Shown piece after piece: positions 1-8,316 of a stretch of DNA of 41,903 nt. The stretch spans positions 1 to 41,903 of the forward strand of contig JAGNBF010000068.1 of assembly GCA_018004935.1 (NCBI GenBank), read 5' to 3'. The translations under genes were made by a program, and so were the position numbers. Position 1 is the stretch's first letter; each line of letters starts with the position of its first letter. The DNA comes from Chloroflexota bacterium (GTDB lineage: Bacteria; Chloroflexota; Anaerolineae; Promineifilales; Promineifilaceae). Under the pieces are notes generated by a model, which worked only from the letters and a program-made list of their open reading frames with translations, was not told where the DNA came from and made no database searches.

Positions 1-169
1 TTCTAATTCATCATCTACAACCAGTAATAATTTACCCAATTTCCTACCCCCTCAAAACCATTAACTTCATCCATAATCTTGAATTATATCAATTGACTGT
101 CGGTTGCCTAATATGTCGTCAAATTTCTAGCCATTCTCAATTTGAACGTTGCCTGAAGTTTGCCCACGA
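1..169. other. AT-rich intergenic start of window
   Basis: No ORF or RNA gene is recognisable here. The stretch is clearly AT-richer than the rest of the window and lies beyond the 3' end of the VanZ-like gene. I see no convincing terminator or promoter. Confidence 0.5.
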
Positions 170-583
170 TTAAAACCGTTGGAGTGGGGTGGCTGTATAA
201 CCCGAAGCCCGGCGGATGATGAGGTGGCGATAAAGGACAAAGAACAGGGCCGCGGCCGCGATGTCTACCAGTAAATCCTGGCCATCATTTACCCCAAGGG
301 GGCGTTGTTTGTACCATAGTTGTAACAATTCCTGGCTTAGCCCCAGGCCACCAATAAGCATGAGGTATAAGGCAAAATAATTTGCCAGAGGTGGCCACAC
401 AGTTATTAAGAACCAGCCCAACGTGGCAAAGATGAGGCTATGGCCGATGTGGTGGGCCATTTCGGTTTCAAAAAGCCAATTTATAAACAGGCCAAAGGTG
501 GGCCACAAATGGGCCAGCCAACCATAAGGGAATAGAGCGAGAAGGAGAAAGCAGAGGAAGGGGAGGGTCATTTTTTTACGCAT
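170..583 (-). CDS. VanZ-like small membrane protein
   Basis: A protein of about 137 residues with four hydrophobic segments. It has an N-terminal segment right after MRKK, a segment around the GHSLIFATLGWFLITVW stretch, one around YLMLIGGLGLSQE and a final one near DIAAAALFFVLYR. The polar block NDGQDLLVDIAAA before the last helix resembles the conserved Asp-containing motif of VanZ-family proteins, whose role outside teicoplanin resistance is mostly unknown. I chose the ATG at 583; the longer frame to 811 adds a non-membrane, low-quality N-terminus. A second ATG at 571 is equally possible. The gene stands alone on the minus strand. The family assignment rests on topology and the Asp motif only, so it is tentative. 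Confidence 0.6.
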   Translation of the reverse strand: MRKKMTLPFLCFLLLALFPYGWLAHLWPTFGLFINWLFETEMAHHIGHSLIFATLGWFLITVWPPLANYFALYLMLIGGLGLSQELLQLWYKQRPLGVNDGQDLLVDIAAAALFFVLYRHLIIRRASGYTATPLQRF

Positions 584-1014
584 GGAACAGAGAATAGCAA
601 GGGTAACAACGCGGCCGCAAGCACCTGGGTGCAGAAAATAAAGTACCAACTGAACGTTTCCCCTTATCACGACACTTCTTGTACAGAGGGCAAAAAGATC
701 CGCCCGGCTCGTTTTACGGCTGGGCGGTCCGATTTCACGGCTATATTCCCCAAGGAGCAAACCAAATTGAGAATTGCTGGTTTGGAGTGATACCCACAAG
801 CCTATCCGCACGTTCCCGCTCTACAAGCCTACTTTAGTTAGAGGAATTTGCTTACTATCGCTTGTAGCGGGCAAATTACCTTTTCTTTATGCTACAATTG
901 GGACTGATCAAGTCAGCCCACTATTACCCACTGTTTTATTCGCCGCATCACCAATCCATCATTTTCATCAGGCTGTCCTTCACTATTTCCGGCCATCTGG
1001 GGTAACTACCTGCT
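584..1014. other. Intergenic region without a supported gene
   Basis: This 430-bp gap separates two divergent genes. An imperfect inverted repeat (CCGCCC at 700-705, GGGCGG at 722-727) could form a hairpin but has no T run. A second one (AATTTGC near 845, GCAAATT near 871) lies farther on. The 87-codon frame at 774-1037 overlaps the nucleotidyltransferase start and has no ribosome site, so I do not call it. A TACAAT box at 893-898 could be a -10 element, but no -35 is visible. Confidence 0.4.
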
Positions 1015-1896
1015 ATGAACGACTTGTTACCGGTTGAAGAAGCCATCATCCATACCGTGTCTTATGTGGATATTTTCGACTACCCGTTGACCTTACCTGA
1101 AGTCCATCGCTATTTGATCGGTGTTCCGGCACCTTATAGCACGGTCCAGAAAATCTTGTCTAATGGAAAATTAATTCCTCACCACCTCTCACGGGCGCAA
1201 GAGTTTTTTACGCTACCGGGACGGGAAGATGTGGTAGAGATTCGCCGACAGCGGGCCGCGGCCGCGAACGAACTCTGGCCCGCCGCTATCCATTATGGTC
1301 GCCTTATTGGCTCCTTGCCCTTTGTCAAAATGGTGGCGGTTACCGGCTCTTTGGCCGTAGATAACCCCTATGGTAATGTGGATATTGATTACCTGATTGT
1401 GACAGAAAATGATCATCTCTGGCTTTGCCGGGCACTGGTTATTCTTATTGTCAAATTGGCGGCCCGGCAAGGGGTTACGCTTTGCCCCAACTACTTCATT
1501 ACCGAACGTGCCCTGGTGTTTCCCTTGCACAATTTGTATATTGCCCGAGAGATCGCCCAAATGGTTCCCCTCACAGGCCTGGCTGTATACCAGCAACTGC
1601 GTCAGTTGAATGGCTGGACGACCGAGTATCTTCCCAATGCTACCGGGCCAGGTAAAGTCGTTGATCTTACGACAGTACGCGGCCGCGTTGCCCGCCCCAT
1701 GCTAGAACTTCTCCTCCGCACCCAGCCCGGCTCCTGGCTCGAAGCCTGGGAAATGAATCGCAAAATCCGCAAATTCAGCCAGGACAACCGCAACAACAGC
1801 GAAACATCCTTCACCCGTGACTGGTGCAAAGGCCATTTCGACGCCCACAGCCAACGCATCCTGAACCAGTATGCGAGTAGGCGAGTAGGCGAGTAA
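1015..1896 (+). CDS. Nucleotidyltransferase-domain protein
   Basis: A 293-residue protein. Residues 111-125 carry the polymerase-beta-type nucleotidyltransferase signature: Gly-Ser (111-112), a loop, then DID (Asp123, Asp125) followed by the hydrophobic strand YLIV. In this superfamily the two Asp residues bind the metal and nucleotide. The N-terminal 90 residues look like a winged-helix region (VEEAIIHTVSYVDIFDYPLT). The acceptor substrate cannot be told from sequence. The gene is followed after 39 bp by two B12-binding radical SAM genes on the same strand, so it is probably co-transcribed with them. The last codons (RRVGE) run into a tandem GCGAGTAG repeat, meaning an intergenic repeat has eroded or extended the C-terminus. 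Family-level call is good; function unknown. Confidence 0.75.
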   Translation: MNDLLPVEEAIIHTVSYVDIFDYPLTLPEVHRYLIGVPAPYSTVQKILSNGKLIPHHLSRAQEFFTLPGREDVVEIRRQRAAAANELWPAAIHYGRLIGSLPFVKMVAVTGSLAVDNPYGNVDIDYLIVTENDHLWLCRALVILIVKLAARQGVTLCPNYFITERALVFPLHNLYIAREIAQMVPLTGLAVYQQLRQLNGWTTEYLPNATGPGKVVDLTTVRGRVARPMLELLLRTQPGSWLEAWEMNRKIRKFSQDNRNNSETSFTRDWCKGHFDAHSQRILNQYASRRVGE

Positions 1897-1935
1897 ACCC
1901 GCCACTCGCAAACTCGCCACTCGCAAACTCGCCCT
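1866..1935. repeat. Inverted tandem microsatellite hairpin (GCGAGTAG type)
   Basis: About three copies of a GGCGAGTA unit are followed, after a short spacer, by repeated CACTCGCAAACTCGC units that are the partial reverse complement. The whole forms an imperfect hairpin overlapping the end of the nucleotidyltransferase gene and running up to the ATG at 1936. A related repeat lies at 6838-6896. Confidence 0.7.
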
Positions 1936-3465
1936 ATGAAACTTCTCTTCGCCCAATCTTACTACCTGAAATTCGACCCCAAGCTGTACGACGCCATGCA
2001 ACCGTACCCGCCGCTGGGCACGCTGTATGCCGCCAGTTTTATGCGGGAACGGGGCTACGAGGTGGCTCTGTTTGATGCCATGCTGGCGGAAAGTGAGGCG
2101 GAGTTCGCGGCCGCGCTCCTCACCCACCACCCCGACTACGCCATCATCTACGAGGACAACTTCAACTACCTCTCCAAAATGTGCCTCACCCGGATGCGTG
2201 AAGCCGCCTTCACCATGATCCGCCTGGCCCACGAGCAGGGCATCCCCGTCATCCTCTGCGGCTCCGACGCCACCGACCACGCCGAAAGTTATCTGCACCA
2301 GGGAGCCGATTACGTCCTGCTGGGCGAAGGGGAACTCACCCTGGCCGAACTCCTCGACCACCTGACCAACCACCAACCGGCTCACTTAAGCGATATTTTG
2401 GGCCTGGCTTATCCGGCTGGCGATCAGTTTGTGCGTAACCTGCGCCGTCCCGACATTAAAAAAGTAGACGAGTTACCCTTTCCAGCCTGGGACTTAGTGG
2501 ATGTCCCCCGTTACAAAAAAATCTGGTACACGCATCACGGCTACTACGCCATGAACATGGTGACGACGCGCGGTTGCCCCTACCACTGTAACTGGTGTGC
2601 CAAACCGATCTGGGGCCAGCGTTACAACTCCCGTAGCCCCGAAAACGTCGCCCGCGAACTCAAGTGGCTCAAAGAAACCTACCAACCCGACTACATCTGG
2701 CTGGCCGACGACATCGTGGGCATCCGGCCCCGCTGGTGGCAGGAATTTGCCGATTGGGTGGAGAAGCTGGACGCCCGTGTGCCGTTCAAATGCCTCAGCC
2801 GCGCCGATTTGATCGTGCGCAACGACGCTGATGTGAAGGCATTAGCTCGTGCCGGTTGTGACATTGTGTGGATGGGAGCGGAATCTGGTTCGCAGAAAAT
2901 CCTCAACGCCATGGATAAAGGCACAACGGTGGAACAGATCGCCGAAGCCACGCGCCGCCTGCATGAGGTGGGGGTGCGGGTGGCTTTCTTCCTGCAATTC
3001 GGCTACCCTGGCGAAACCCGCGACGATTTGGAGAAAACGCTACAAATGGTGCGCGACTGCCAGCCGGACGACATCGGCATGTCGGTGTCGTATCCTCTAC
3101 CGGGCACAAAGTTCCACAACAATGTCAAACTGCAACTGGGGGACAAACAGAACTGGGTGGACTCCGCCGACCTGGAGATGATGTATCAGGGGCCGTTCAC
3201 GACGGCGTTTTATCGGCAGTTGCATATCGTGTTGCACAAGGAGTTTCGCAGTCGGAAGCAGTGGCGGGATCTGAGGCGGGATTGGCAAAAGGGGAAGGTA
3301 CGATTGGGGCAGGTGCGGATCGCGGCCGCAATCGCCTACCGTCTCCTTACCTTACCCCTGGCCCGGATGAAGCTCAACCGCCTGGCCACCATCCCCCACC
3401 AGGGGATTGCCGCACTACCGCACATGAGTCTTGAGGACGCGGCCGCGCCCACACCGCAGGAATGA
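1936..3465 (+). CDS. B12-binding-domain radical SAM protein
   Basis: A 509-residue protein. The N-terminal 150 residues form a cobalamin-binding Rossmann-like domain of the BchE type (PYPPLGTLYAASFMRERGY, then GADYVLLGEGELTLAELL). The radical SAM core follows with CxxxCxxC at Cys214, Cys218 and Cys221 (RGCPYHCNWC), which holds the 4Fe-4S cluster that cleaves S-adenosylmethionine. The motif GAESGSQKIL and the later GYPGET are typical of this class. Members methylate unactivated carbons or rearrange rings in lipids, antibiotics and tetrapyrroles; the substrate here is unknown. It is adjacent to a clear paralogue at 3540 and an upstream nucleotidyltransferase. No Shine-Dalgarno sequence is visible because a repeat occupies the leader. 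Confidence 0.9.
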   Translation: MKLLFAQSYYLKFDPKLYDAMQPYPPLGTLYAASFMRERGYEVALFDAMLAESEAEFAAALLTHHPDYAIIYEDNFNYLSKMCLTRMREAAFTMIRLAHEQGIPVILCGSDATDHAESYLHQGADYVLLGEGELTLAELLDHLTNHQPAHLSDILGLAYPAGDQFVRNLRRPDIKKVDELPFPAWDLVDVPRYKKIWYTHHGYYAMNMVTTRGCPYHCNWCAKPIWGQRYNSRSPENVARELKWLKETYQPDYIWLADDIVGIRPRWWQEFADWVEKLDARVPFKCLSRADLIVRNDADVKALARAGCDIVWMGAESGSQKILNAMDKGTTVEQIAEATRRLHEVGVRVAFFLQFGYPGETRDDLEKTLQMVRDCQPDDIGMSVSYPLPGTKFHNNVKLQLGDKQNWVDSADLEMMYQGPFTTAFYRQLHIVLHKEFRSRKQWRDLRRDWQKGKVRLGQVRIAAAIAYRLLTLPLARMKLNRLATIPHQGIAALPHMSLEDAAAPTPQE

Positions 3466-3524
3466 GACTGAGAGACTGAGAGACTGGTCAATCTCTCAGT
3501 CTCTCAGTCTCTTAGTCTCCTCCC
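3463..3524. repeat. Inverted tandem microsatellite hairpin (GAGAGACT type)
   Basis: Three units of GAGACTGA are followed by TGGTCAAT and then by three to four units of the reverse complement (CTCTCAGT). The result is a long hairpin exactly between two radical SAM genes. It may act as a transcript-processing or attenuating structure; it has no T run. Confidence 0.75.
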
Positions 3525-3539
3525 TACAAAAGATCACCT

Positions 3540-4985
3540 ATGGACATACTCCTCTCCCACGGTTACTTCATCGCTGAAGATGAACACGAAAAGCAGATTA
3601 TGAAGCCCTACCCGACGTTGGGGCTGTTGTATATCTCGTCCCACCTCAAGGCCAAGGGGTTGGCGGTGGATTTGTGGGACAGCACCTTCCACACCCTGGC
3701 CGATTTCCGCGCCCACGTGCAGGCTACTCGCCCATCCCTCGTTGGCCTCTACTGCAACCTGATGACCAAACAGAATATCCTGACCATGATGCGGGATTGT
3801 CAGGCACAGGGGGCGAAGGTCATCTTGGGAGGGCCGGAGCCGGTCTCTTACGCGGAAGAGTACCTGGACGCCGGAGCCGATGTGATTGTCTCTGGCGAAG
3901 GTGAGCTGACCGTGGAAGAACTGATTCCGCGCATCGCCAAAGAAGGGGTTCACCACCTGTACGGCGTCAACGGAGCCATTTTCCGCAACGACGCCGGGCA
4001 AACCATCCGCAATATGCCCCGCGAACAGATCAAAGACCTCTCAGCCCAGCCCTGGCCCGACCGGGCGGCAATTGATATGCCCCGCTACCTGGAAACCTGG
4101 AAAACCCATCACGGCCTGAGTTCCGTCTCGCTGATTACGGCACGGGGCTGTCCCTACACCTGTACCTGGTGCAGTCACTCGGTTTTCGGCAATACCCACC
4201 GCCGCCGCTCTGTGGAAGATGCGGCCGCTGAGGTGGAGTGGATTGTCCAGACCTACCATCCCGACCAACTGTGGTACGCCGATGATGTGCTGACCATTCA
4301 TCCCCGCTGGTTCCTGGAATTTGCCGACGAACTGAAACGGCGTAATTTGCGTGTGCCTTTTGAGTGCATCAGCCGCGCCGACCGGCTGAACGACAAGGTG
4401 GTTGAGGCCCTGGCAGAGATGGGGTGTTACCGGCTGTGGCTGGGGTCGGAGAGTGGTTCACAGCGCATTTTGGACGCCATGAAACGCAAAGCGGATGTGA
4501 CCGATGTGCAGGCCAAGTCGAAAATGCTCCAGCAGAAAGGGATTGAGGTGGGCATGTTTATCATGCTGGGGTACGAAGGGGAAGAGGTCAGCGACATCGA
4601 GGCCACAGTGGATCATCTGAAAAAGTCGAACCCGGATGTGTTCCTGACGACGGTGGCTTATCCCATCAAGGACACCGCTTTTTACAATGAAATTGCCGAG
4701 CGAGTGACGACCCATCTGGCGTGGGAAAAACGGACGGACCGGGATTTGCAGGTAACGGGGCGGTATTCGCGCCGCTTTTATGAGCACGCTACGCGCTGGA
4801 TGGTGAGTGAGGTCAACCTGAACCGGGCCAGGCGGGCGGGTTCGCGGAATTATTGGCAGATGGCGAAGATGTATGTGAATGCGAAACGCGGCCGCATCGG
4901 TATGACCCTCACCCAAAACGAAAAAGAAACCCTGCCCGCAGGTCAAGGCTGGCCTGCTGAAAAACGAGCCACCGAGGGGTGGTAA
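3540..4985 (+). CDS. B12-binding-domain radical SAM protein (second paralogue)
   Basis: A 481-residue protein with the same layout as its upstream neighbour. It has a cobalamin-binding domain (KPYPTLGLLYISSHLKAKG, GADVIVSGEGELTVEELI) and a radical SAM core with CxxxCxxC at Cys204, Cys208 and Cys211 (RGCPYTCTWC). Conserved blocks DQLWYADDV and LGSESGSQRILDAMKRK match equivalents in the first copy, so the pair arose by duplication. The proteins differ enough to suggest two successive steps of one pathway rather than redundancy. The spacing of 74 bp is filled by the hairpin repeat. The C-terminal 50 residues are basic (NRARRAGSRNYWQMAKMY) and may contact membrane or substrate. Substrate unknown. 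Confidence 0.9.
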   Translation: MDILLSHGYFIAEDEHEKQIMKPYPTLGLLYISSHLKAKGLAVDLWDSTFHTLADFRAHVQATRPSLVGLYCNLMTKQNILTMMRDCQAQGAKVILGGPEPVSYAEEYLDAGADVIVSGEGELTVEELIPRIAKEGVHHLYGVNGAIFRNDAGQTIRNMPREQIKDLSAQPWPDRAAIDMPRYLETWKTHHGLSSVSLITARGCPYTCTWCSHSVFGNTHRRRSVEDAAAEVEWIVQTYHPDQLWYADDVLTIHPRWFLEFADELKRRNLRVPFECISRADRLNDKVVEALAEMGCYRLWLGSESGSQRILDAMKRKADVTDVQAKSKMLQQKGIEVGMFIMLGYEGEEVSDIEATVDHLKKSNPDVFLTTVAYPIKDTAFYNEIAERVTTHLAWEKRTDRDLQVTGRYSRRFYEHATRWMVSEVNLNRARRAGSRNYWQMAKMYVNAKRGRIGMTLTQNEKETLPAGQGWPAEKRATEGW

Positions 4986-5160
4986 AGAAAAGAAATTTAG
5001 TACACGGATTTCACGGATTGACACGGATTTTTTGGCAGGGTTCAGGTTAGCTTTACAAAATCGCCCTACAAATTGTTAAGCACAGCTTGCCGACTTTTGA
5101 ACCACGCCGATTTTTTCTAATTGGACGAGTTTTTAAATTTTCAGCCGTAAGGAGTAGAAA
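4986..5160. repeat. Intergenic CACGGATT repeats
   Basis: The gap contains GTACACGGATTTCACGGATT followed by ACACGGATT, a motif that recurs in the opposite sense at 5577-5600 and near 37270-37350. A Shine-Dalgarno-like GGAG at 5151-5154 precedes the ATG at 5161. Confidence 0.5.
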
Positions 5161-5568
5161 ATGTTTGAGGGTAAACATGCCGACATTTCGGAGAAGGTAA
5201 TCGGGGCATTTTACACAGTGTATAACACAATGGGCAATGGGTTTAGAGAGCATGTTTATGAAAATGCGCTGTGTTACGAATTAAGAAAAGCTGGTTTGCA
5301 ACCTGAACAGCAACAAGCTGTTAATGTCTACTATGATGGCATCCGCGTAGGTGAATATATAGCCGATATCATTGTCAATAAGGTCATTATTTTGGAGCTT
5401 AAAGCAGTCTCCCAAATAACTGATGAGCACATCGCCCAACTGTTGAGCTACTTGAAAGCGACTCCGATTGAAGTTGGTTACTTGCTCAACTTTGGCCCAC
5501 AAGCCCAATATAAACGCAAAATTCTGGACAATGACAGAAAAGGCTCGTTGGTTTGGACAAAGCCTTAA
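5161..5568 (+). CDS. GxxExxY protein (PD-(D/E)XK nuclease-like fold)
   Basis: A 135-residue protein. GFREHVY near residue 24 is the GxxExxY signature that names this family. The stretch YIADIIVNKVIILELKAV around residues 59-79 has the Asp...Glu-x-Lys arrangement of PD-(D/E)XK nucleases. The family is widespread, often in many copies per genome in Bacteroidetes, Chloroflexota and cyanobacteria. No activity is established. The ATG at 5161 follows an AAGGAGTAGAAA ribosome site, so the start is firm. It sits between a radical SAM gene and a methyltransferase and is flanked by CACGGATT repeats. Its lower GC suggests a different origin from its neighbours. Confidence 0.85.
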   Translation: MFEGKHADISEKVIGAFYTVYNTMGNGFREHVYENALCYELRKAGLQPEQQQAVNVYYDGIRVGEYIADIIVNKVIILELKAVSQITDEHIAQLLSYLKATPIEVGYLLNFGPQAQYKRKILDNDRKGSLVWTKP

Positions 5569-5602
5569 ATCCGTGCCATCCGTGAAAATCCGTGTACCAA
5601 AA

Positions 5603-6469
5603 ATGATTGATTCGACCGCGTTTGACGCCTTCGCCTCTGACTACGATGATAGCTTTACCCATTCGCAACTGGGGCAATGGCTGCGGCCGCGTGTCTGGCA
5701 ACACCTATCACGTCATTTCCAACCGGGCGACCACATCCTGGAGCTGGCTTGCGGCACAGGCGAAGACGCCCTCTGGCTGGCCCAACACGGCCTCCACATC
5801 ACCGCCACCGATGGTTCACCGGAAATGGTCAAAGTCGCGGCCGCGAAAGCCGCCCACGCTGGTCTGAGTGATAAAGTTCAGGTATACCAGCTTTCACTTC
5901 AGGAGTTGAGTGAGCAGTTAGCAGTGACCAGTGACCAGTCACCGGTTCACAATTCACAATTCACAATTCACAATTCACAATTCCTCAGTCTTCCCATCTC
6001 CCCCCCCTTCTCCGGCATCCTCTCCAACTTCGGCGGCCTCAACACCATCGAGGATTTGCGGCCGCTGGCTCAAGCCTTAGCGCCGCTCATAAAACCTGGC
6101 GGCAAGGCCGTGCTTGTGCCGATGGGGCCGGTTTGCCCCTGGGAACTGGCCTGGTACGGTCTGCATGGGGATATGAAGCGGGCGCTGAGAAGGTTTCGCG
6201 GCCGCGCCGAAGCCCACATCGGCCCCACCACCATCCCCATCTGGTATCCCTCCGCCCGGCAGATACGGCAAGCCTTTTCCCCCTGGTTCCGCCAGGTCAA
6301 AACCGAAAGCCTGGGCTTCTTTCTCCCCCCTAGCTACCTGGAACACCTTGTCCACCGCTGGCCCCGCCTGTTCCGCGCCCTTAACCGCCTCGACCAAACC
6401 ACCGCCCGGTTGTGGCGCGGCTGGGGCGATCATTTCATCCTCATCCTGGAAAAGATAGATATTCCCTAA
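5603..6469 (+). CDS. Class I SAM-dependent methyltransferase
   Basis: A 288-residue protein. The SAM-binding motif I is ILELACGTGEDALWLAQHG (about residues 48-66), with the acidic end of strand 2 in ITATDGSPEMVKVA. SGILSNFGGLN is the motif IV region, so the fold is complete. The start was set at the ATG at 5603; the frame continues upstream to 5468 but only through repeats. About 30 residues in the middle (QLAVTSDQSPVHNSQFTIHN and on) are encoded by a tandem 7-8 bp repeat inserted between motifs II and IV, which is absent in typical members. It is probably a flexible loop. Possible substrates are small molecules or lipids; none can be named. Confidence 0.8.
   Translation: MIDSTAFDAFASDYDDSFTHSQLGQWLRPRVWQHLSRHFQPGDHILELACGTGEDALWLAQHGLHITATDGSPEMVKVAAAKAAHAGLSDKVQVYQLSLQELSEQLAVTSDQSPVHNSQFTIHNSQFLSLPISPPFSGILSNFGGLNTIEDLRPLAQALAPLIKPGGKAVLVPMGPVCPWELAWYGLHGDMKRALRRFRGRAEAHIGPTTIPIWYPSARQIRQAFSPWFRQVKTESLGFFLPPSYLEHLVHRWPRLFRALNRLDQTTARLWRGWGDHFILILEKIDIP
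5918..5983 (+). repeat. In-frame tandem repeat inside the methyltransferase gene
   Basis: The sequence CAGTGACCAGTGACCAGTCA is followed by about five units of a 7-8 bp CACAATT motif. It looks like the simple repeats found between genes in this window, but it keeps the reading frame and encodes SQFTIHNSQF-like residues. Confidence 0.7.
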
Positions 6470-6481
6470 GGAACGCGGATC

Positions 6482-6545
6482 AAATAACCTACGGACTGCT
6501 GTAATCGGTCTCCTGACCGTGCCACTTTCGATAAGCAGGTTATTT
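6482..6545. mobile_element. MITE-like element of the GGTCTCC family
   Basis: A 64-bp element with perfect 9-bp terminal inverted repeats AAATAACCT (6482-6490) and AGGTTATTT (6537-6545). Its core has the GGTC-TCCT-GACC hairpin and CGTGCCA shared with elements near 6690, 15020, 16890, 21590, 22140, 30505 and 39371. No coding capacity. Confidence 0.55.
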
Positions 6546-6689
6546 AATGTCCATTCCTGAGGATTCAGAAGCGCACCCTTACATACCAACCATCCCTCGA
6601 CGATCCTCGTTCATGGGTAAAACGGCTCCTTACCGTGGGGTGCAAAAACAGATCCGGCATTAAACTGAACCGTATACAATTAGCCATCG

Positions 6690-6784
6690 CTTAGGACTTA
6701 TGGGCTGTGGCGGTGTCCGCACCGAACCACAACGAGCACGGCCAGGAGACCAGCCACCCAACTTAATCTTGAGCGAATCCTAAG
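6690..6784. mobile_element. MITE-like element of the GGTCTCC family
   Basis: A 95-bp segment bounded by CTTAGGA (6690-6696) and TCCTAAG (6778-6784). It contains GGCTGTGGCGGTGTCC and, near its far end, CAGGAGACCAGCCACC followed by AACTTAATC. The last part matches, inverted, the start of the element at 21590. Terminal repeats are short, so the limits are approximate. Confidence 0.4.
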
Positions 6785-6837
6785 AGCCTGCGGCCGCACC
6801 AGGCCCGCCCTGAGCTTGCCGAAGGGATGGAAGAAAA

Positions 6838-6896
6838 CAGCGAGTGGGGAGTAGCGAGTAGGAACGCCCACTCGCTACCCGCCTACTCGCAAACTT
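6838..6896. repeat. Inverted tandem microsatellite hairpin (GCGAGTAG type, second copy)
   Basis: GCGAGTGGGGAGTAGCGAGT is followed after a few bases by ACTCGCTACCCGCCTACTCG. The unit is the same as at 1866 but the arrangement is different. It directly precedes the leader cassette at 6903. Confidence 0.6.
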
Positions 6897-6902
6897 ATTT
6901 TC

Positions 6903-7019
6903 GCAGGAGTTCCCCATGGGCCTACAGCGCACCAAGGGGAATGAAAATTTGTAGGACGATTTTGTAAATCGTCCACTAGGCGATTTACAAAATCGCCCTA
7001 CATTTTCGTAGGAGTTATC
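6903..7019 (+). promoter_or_regulatory. Leader cassette, type I, upstream of a lipoprotein gene
   Basis: Begins with a ribosome site (CAGGAG, 6904-6909) and an ATG at 6916 that opens a 12-codon frame reading MGLQRTKGNENL, stop at 6952-6954. A hairpin follows with 22-bp arms (6950-6971 and 6981-7002, one mismatch). The unit ends in TTTTCGTAGGAGTTATC, the ribosome site of the real gene at 7020. The same layout recurs elsewhere in this window, including an inverted copy at 27376-27490. The leader frame and the downstream ribosome site suggest translation-coupled control, but this is inference. Confidence 0.65.
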
Positions 7020-8291
7020 ATGTTGGAACGTAAACAGGTTTTCTGGGGGATTTTTATCGCTTTTCTCTGCCTGATAGTAGCTTGCACGGTGGATGAGCCA
7101 CTGTTTGAGCCGGGGACGGGGGATGAGGGGCGGACACCCGCGGCCGCAAACACACCCCCACCCCCCACCTTCCCACCCACACCGTCCCCCACCTTCAACC
7201 CAGCCATCGCCACCCCATTCCCCTCTTCCCTGGACGAGATTTCCCTGACCGCCACCAGCGCAATGGCGACCCAACACCCCGAACTGGTTCCCACCGGCCC
7301 GGTTACACCCACCCCTGTGCCTCCATCCCCCGGCATCGTTTACACTAGCGAAACCGGCCTCTGGCAAATCGGTGGTGATTGGCAACCACGCCTGCTATCC
7401 CCTTTTGCCCAGGCCAGGCTCTCACCCGACAACACCCGGCTGGTTTATGCCGACCAGGGCGACCTCTGGCTCACCACCCTGGCCGATGGCCTCACCACCC
7501 AGCTAACCAACACCCCTGATCACCTGGAGCAATATCCGCAATGGTGGGCGGCTCAACCGGATATTCTCCTTTTTCAAAGCCTGCCTCTGGCCGAATCCCA
7601 AGACACCCAGGCTGGGGGCTATCTATCAGCGATGAGTTTGAGTGAAGGCTGGTTGACCCAGCTAGACCGGGATGAGATGTCGGGGAGAGAGTTTGCCCCC
7701 TCACCCAATGGTTTACACATCGCCTACAACCGGGGCGGCGAACCCTGGCTTTACCATTGGGATTTGGAATTAGCCGAGCCGTTCCATGAGGATGCGTATG
7801 TGGGTAGTCAGGCTGTGACCTGGGCGCGGTTGGGTTCACCATCCTGGTCAGCTGATGGCAACAAGGTAGCCTGGATGGTTAAAGTGCAGGGGGAGGCATT
7901 CCCGGCTCTTGACGGGAGTGGGCAGGCCGCGGCCGCAATCTTTGACATGAGCAATTCCACTTTTACCGTCCTACACCCTTATGATAACCTGGGGCGTGGC
8001 GGTTGGTTCGCGGCCGCGGTCTGGAGTCCCGATAATCAATGGCTGGCCTTCGTGGCTGAAGATGTAGACCCGGCCCGATATGGTGTCTGGGTGGTCAAAA
8101 CAGATGGCAGTGAAGAGCATTACCTGGGGCCAGGAGCGGATCCTGTCTGGAGTCCTGATGGCCTCTGGCTGGCCTTTGCCAAACCGGGCGATACTCAAGG
8201 TGTTACATCCCGGCTGGTGGAAACAGCCAGTTGGTATGTGCTCAATCTGTTTGTCTATGACGACGGGTTGATTGTGGCTTGGCGACGCTGA
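7020..8291 (+). CDS. Lipoprotein with TolB-like beta-propeller
   Basis: A 423-residue lipoprotein. The signal peptide ends in the lipobox LIVAC, giving a lipidated Cys at about residue 22. A Thr/Pro-rich linker (residues 38-105, TPTPVPPSPG at its end) lifts the folded part off the membrane. From residue 108 there are repeated blade-like units with the WD40/PD40 pattern of TolB (LSPDNTRLVYA, PSWSADGNKVAW, VWSPDNQWLAFV, VWSPDGLWLAFA). Such propellers bind proteins or glycans at the cell surface. It is a tandem paralogue of the next gene, 25 bp away. The start is fixed by the TAGGAG site of the leader cassette. The ligand is unknown. Confidence 0.85.
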   Translation: MLERKQVFWGIFIAFLCLIVACTVDEPLFEPGTGDEGRTPAAANTPPPPTFPPTPSPTFNPAIATPFPSSLDEISLTATSAMATQHPELVPTGPVTPTPVPPSPGIVYTSETGLWQIGGDWQPRLLSPFAQARLSPDNTRLVYADQGDLWLTTLADGLTTQLTNTPDHLEQYPQWWAAQPDILLFQSLPLAESQDTQAGGYLSAMSLSEGWLTQLDRDEMSGREFAPSPNGLHIAYNRGGEPWLYHWDLELAEPFHEDAYVGSQAVTWARLGSPSWSADGNKVAWMVKVQGEAFPALDGSGQAAAAIFDMSNSTFTVLHPYDNLGRGGWFAAAVWSPDNQWLAFVAEDVDPARYGVWVVKTDGSEEHYLGPGADPVWSPDGLWLAFAKPGDTQGVTSRLVETASWYVLNLFVYDDGLIVAWRR

Positions 8292-8316
8292 GAATAACGG
8301 ATAAGGTGGAACAACG

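Noticed and set aside
774-1037. 87-codon ORF before the nucleotidyltransferase gene
   Set aside because: It overlaps the real start, has no ribosome site and no recognisable domain; the DNA looks like intergenic sequence.
1702-2385. 227-codon minus-strand ORF
   Set aside because: It is antisense to two genes with clear domains; its Gly/Val-rich product is a frame shadow of GC-rich codons.
6780-7385. 201-codon minus-strand ORF
   Set aside because: It runs through repeats, a leader cassette and the start of a lipoprotein gene; low-complexity product.
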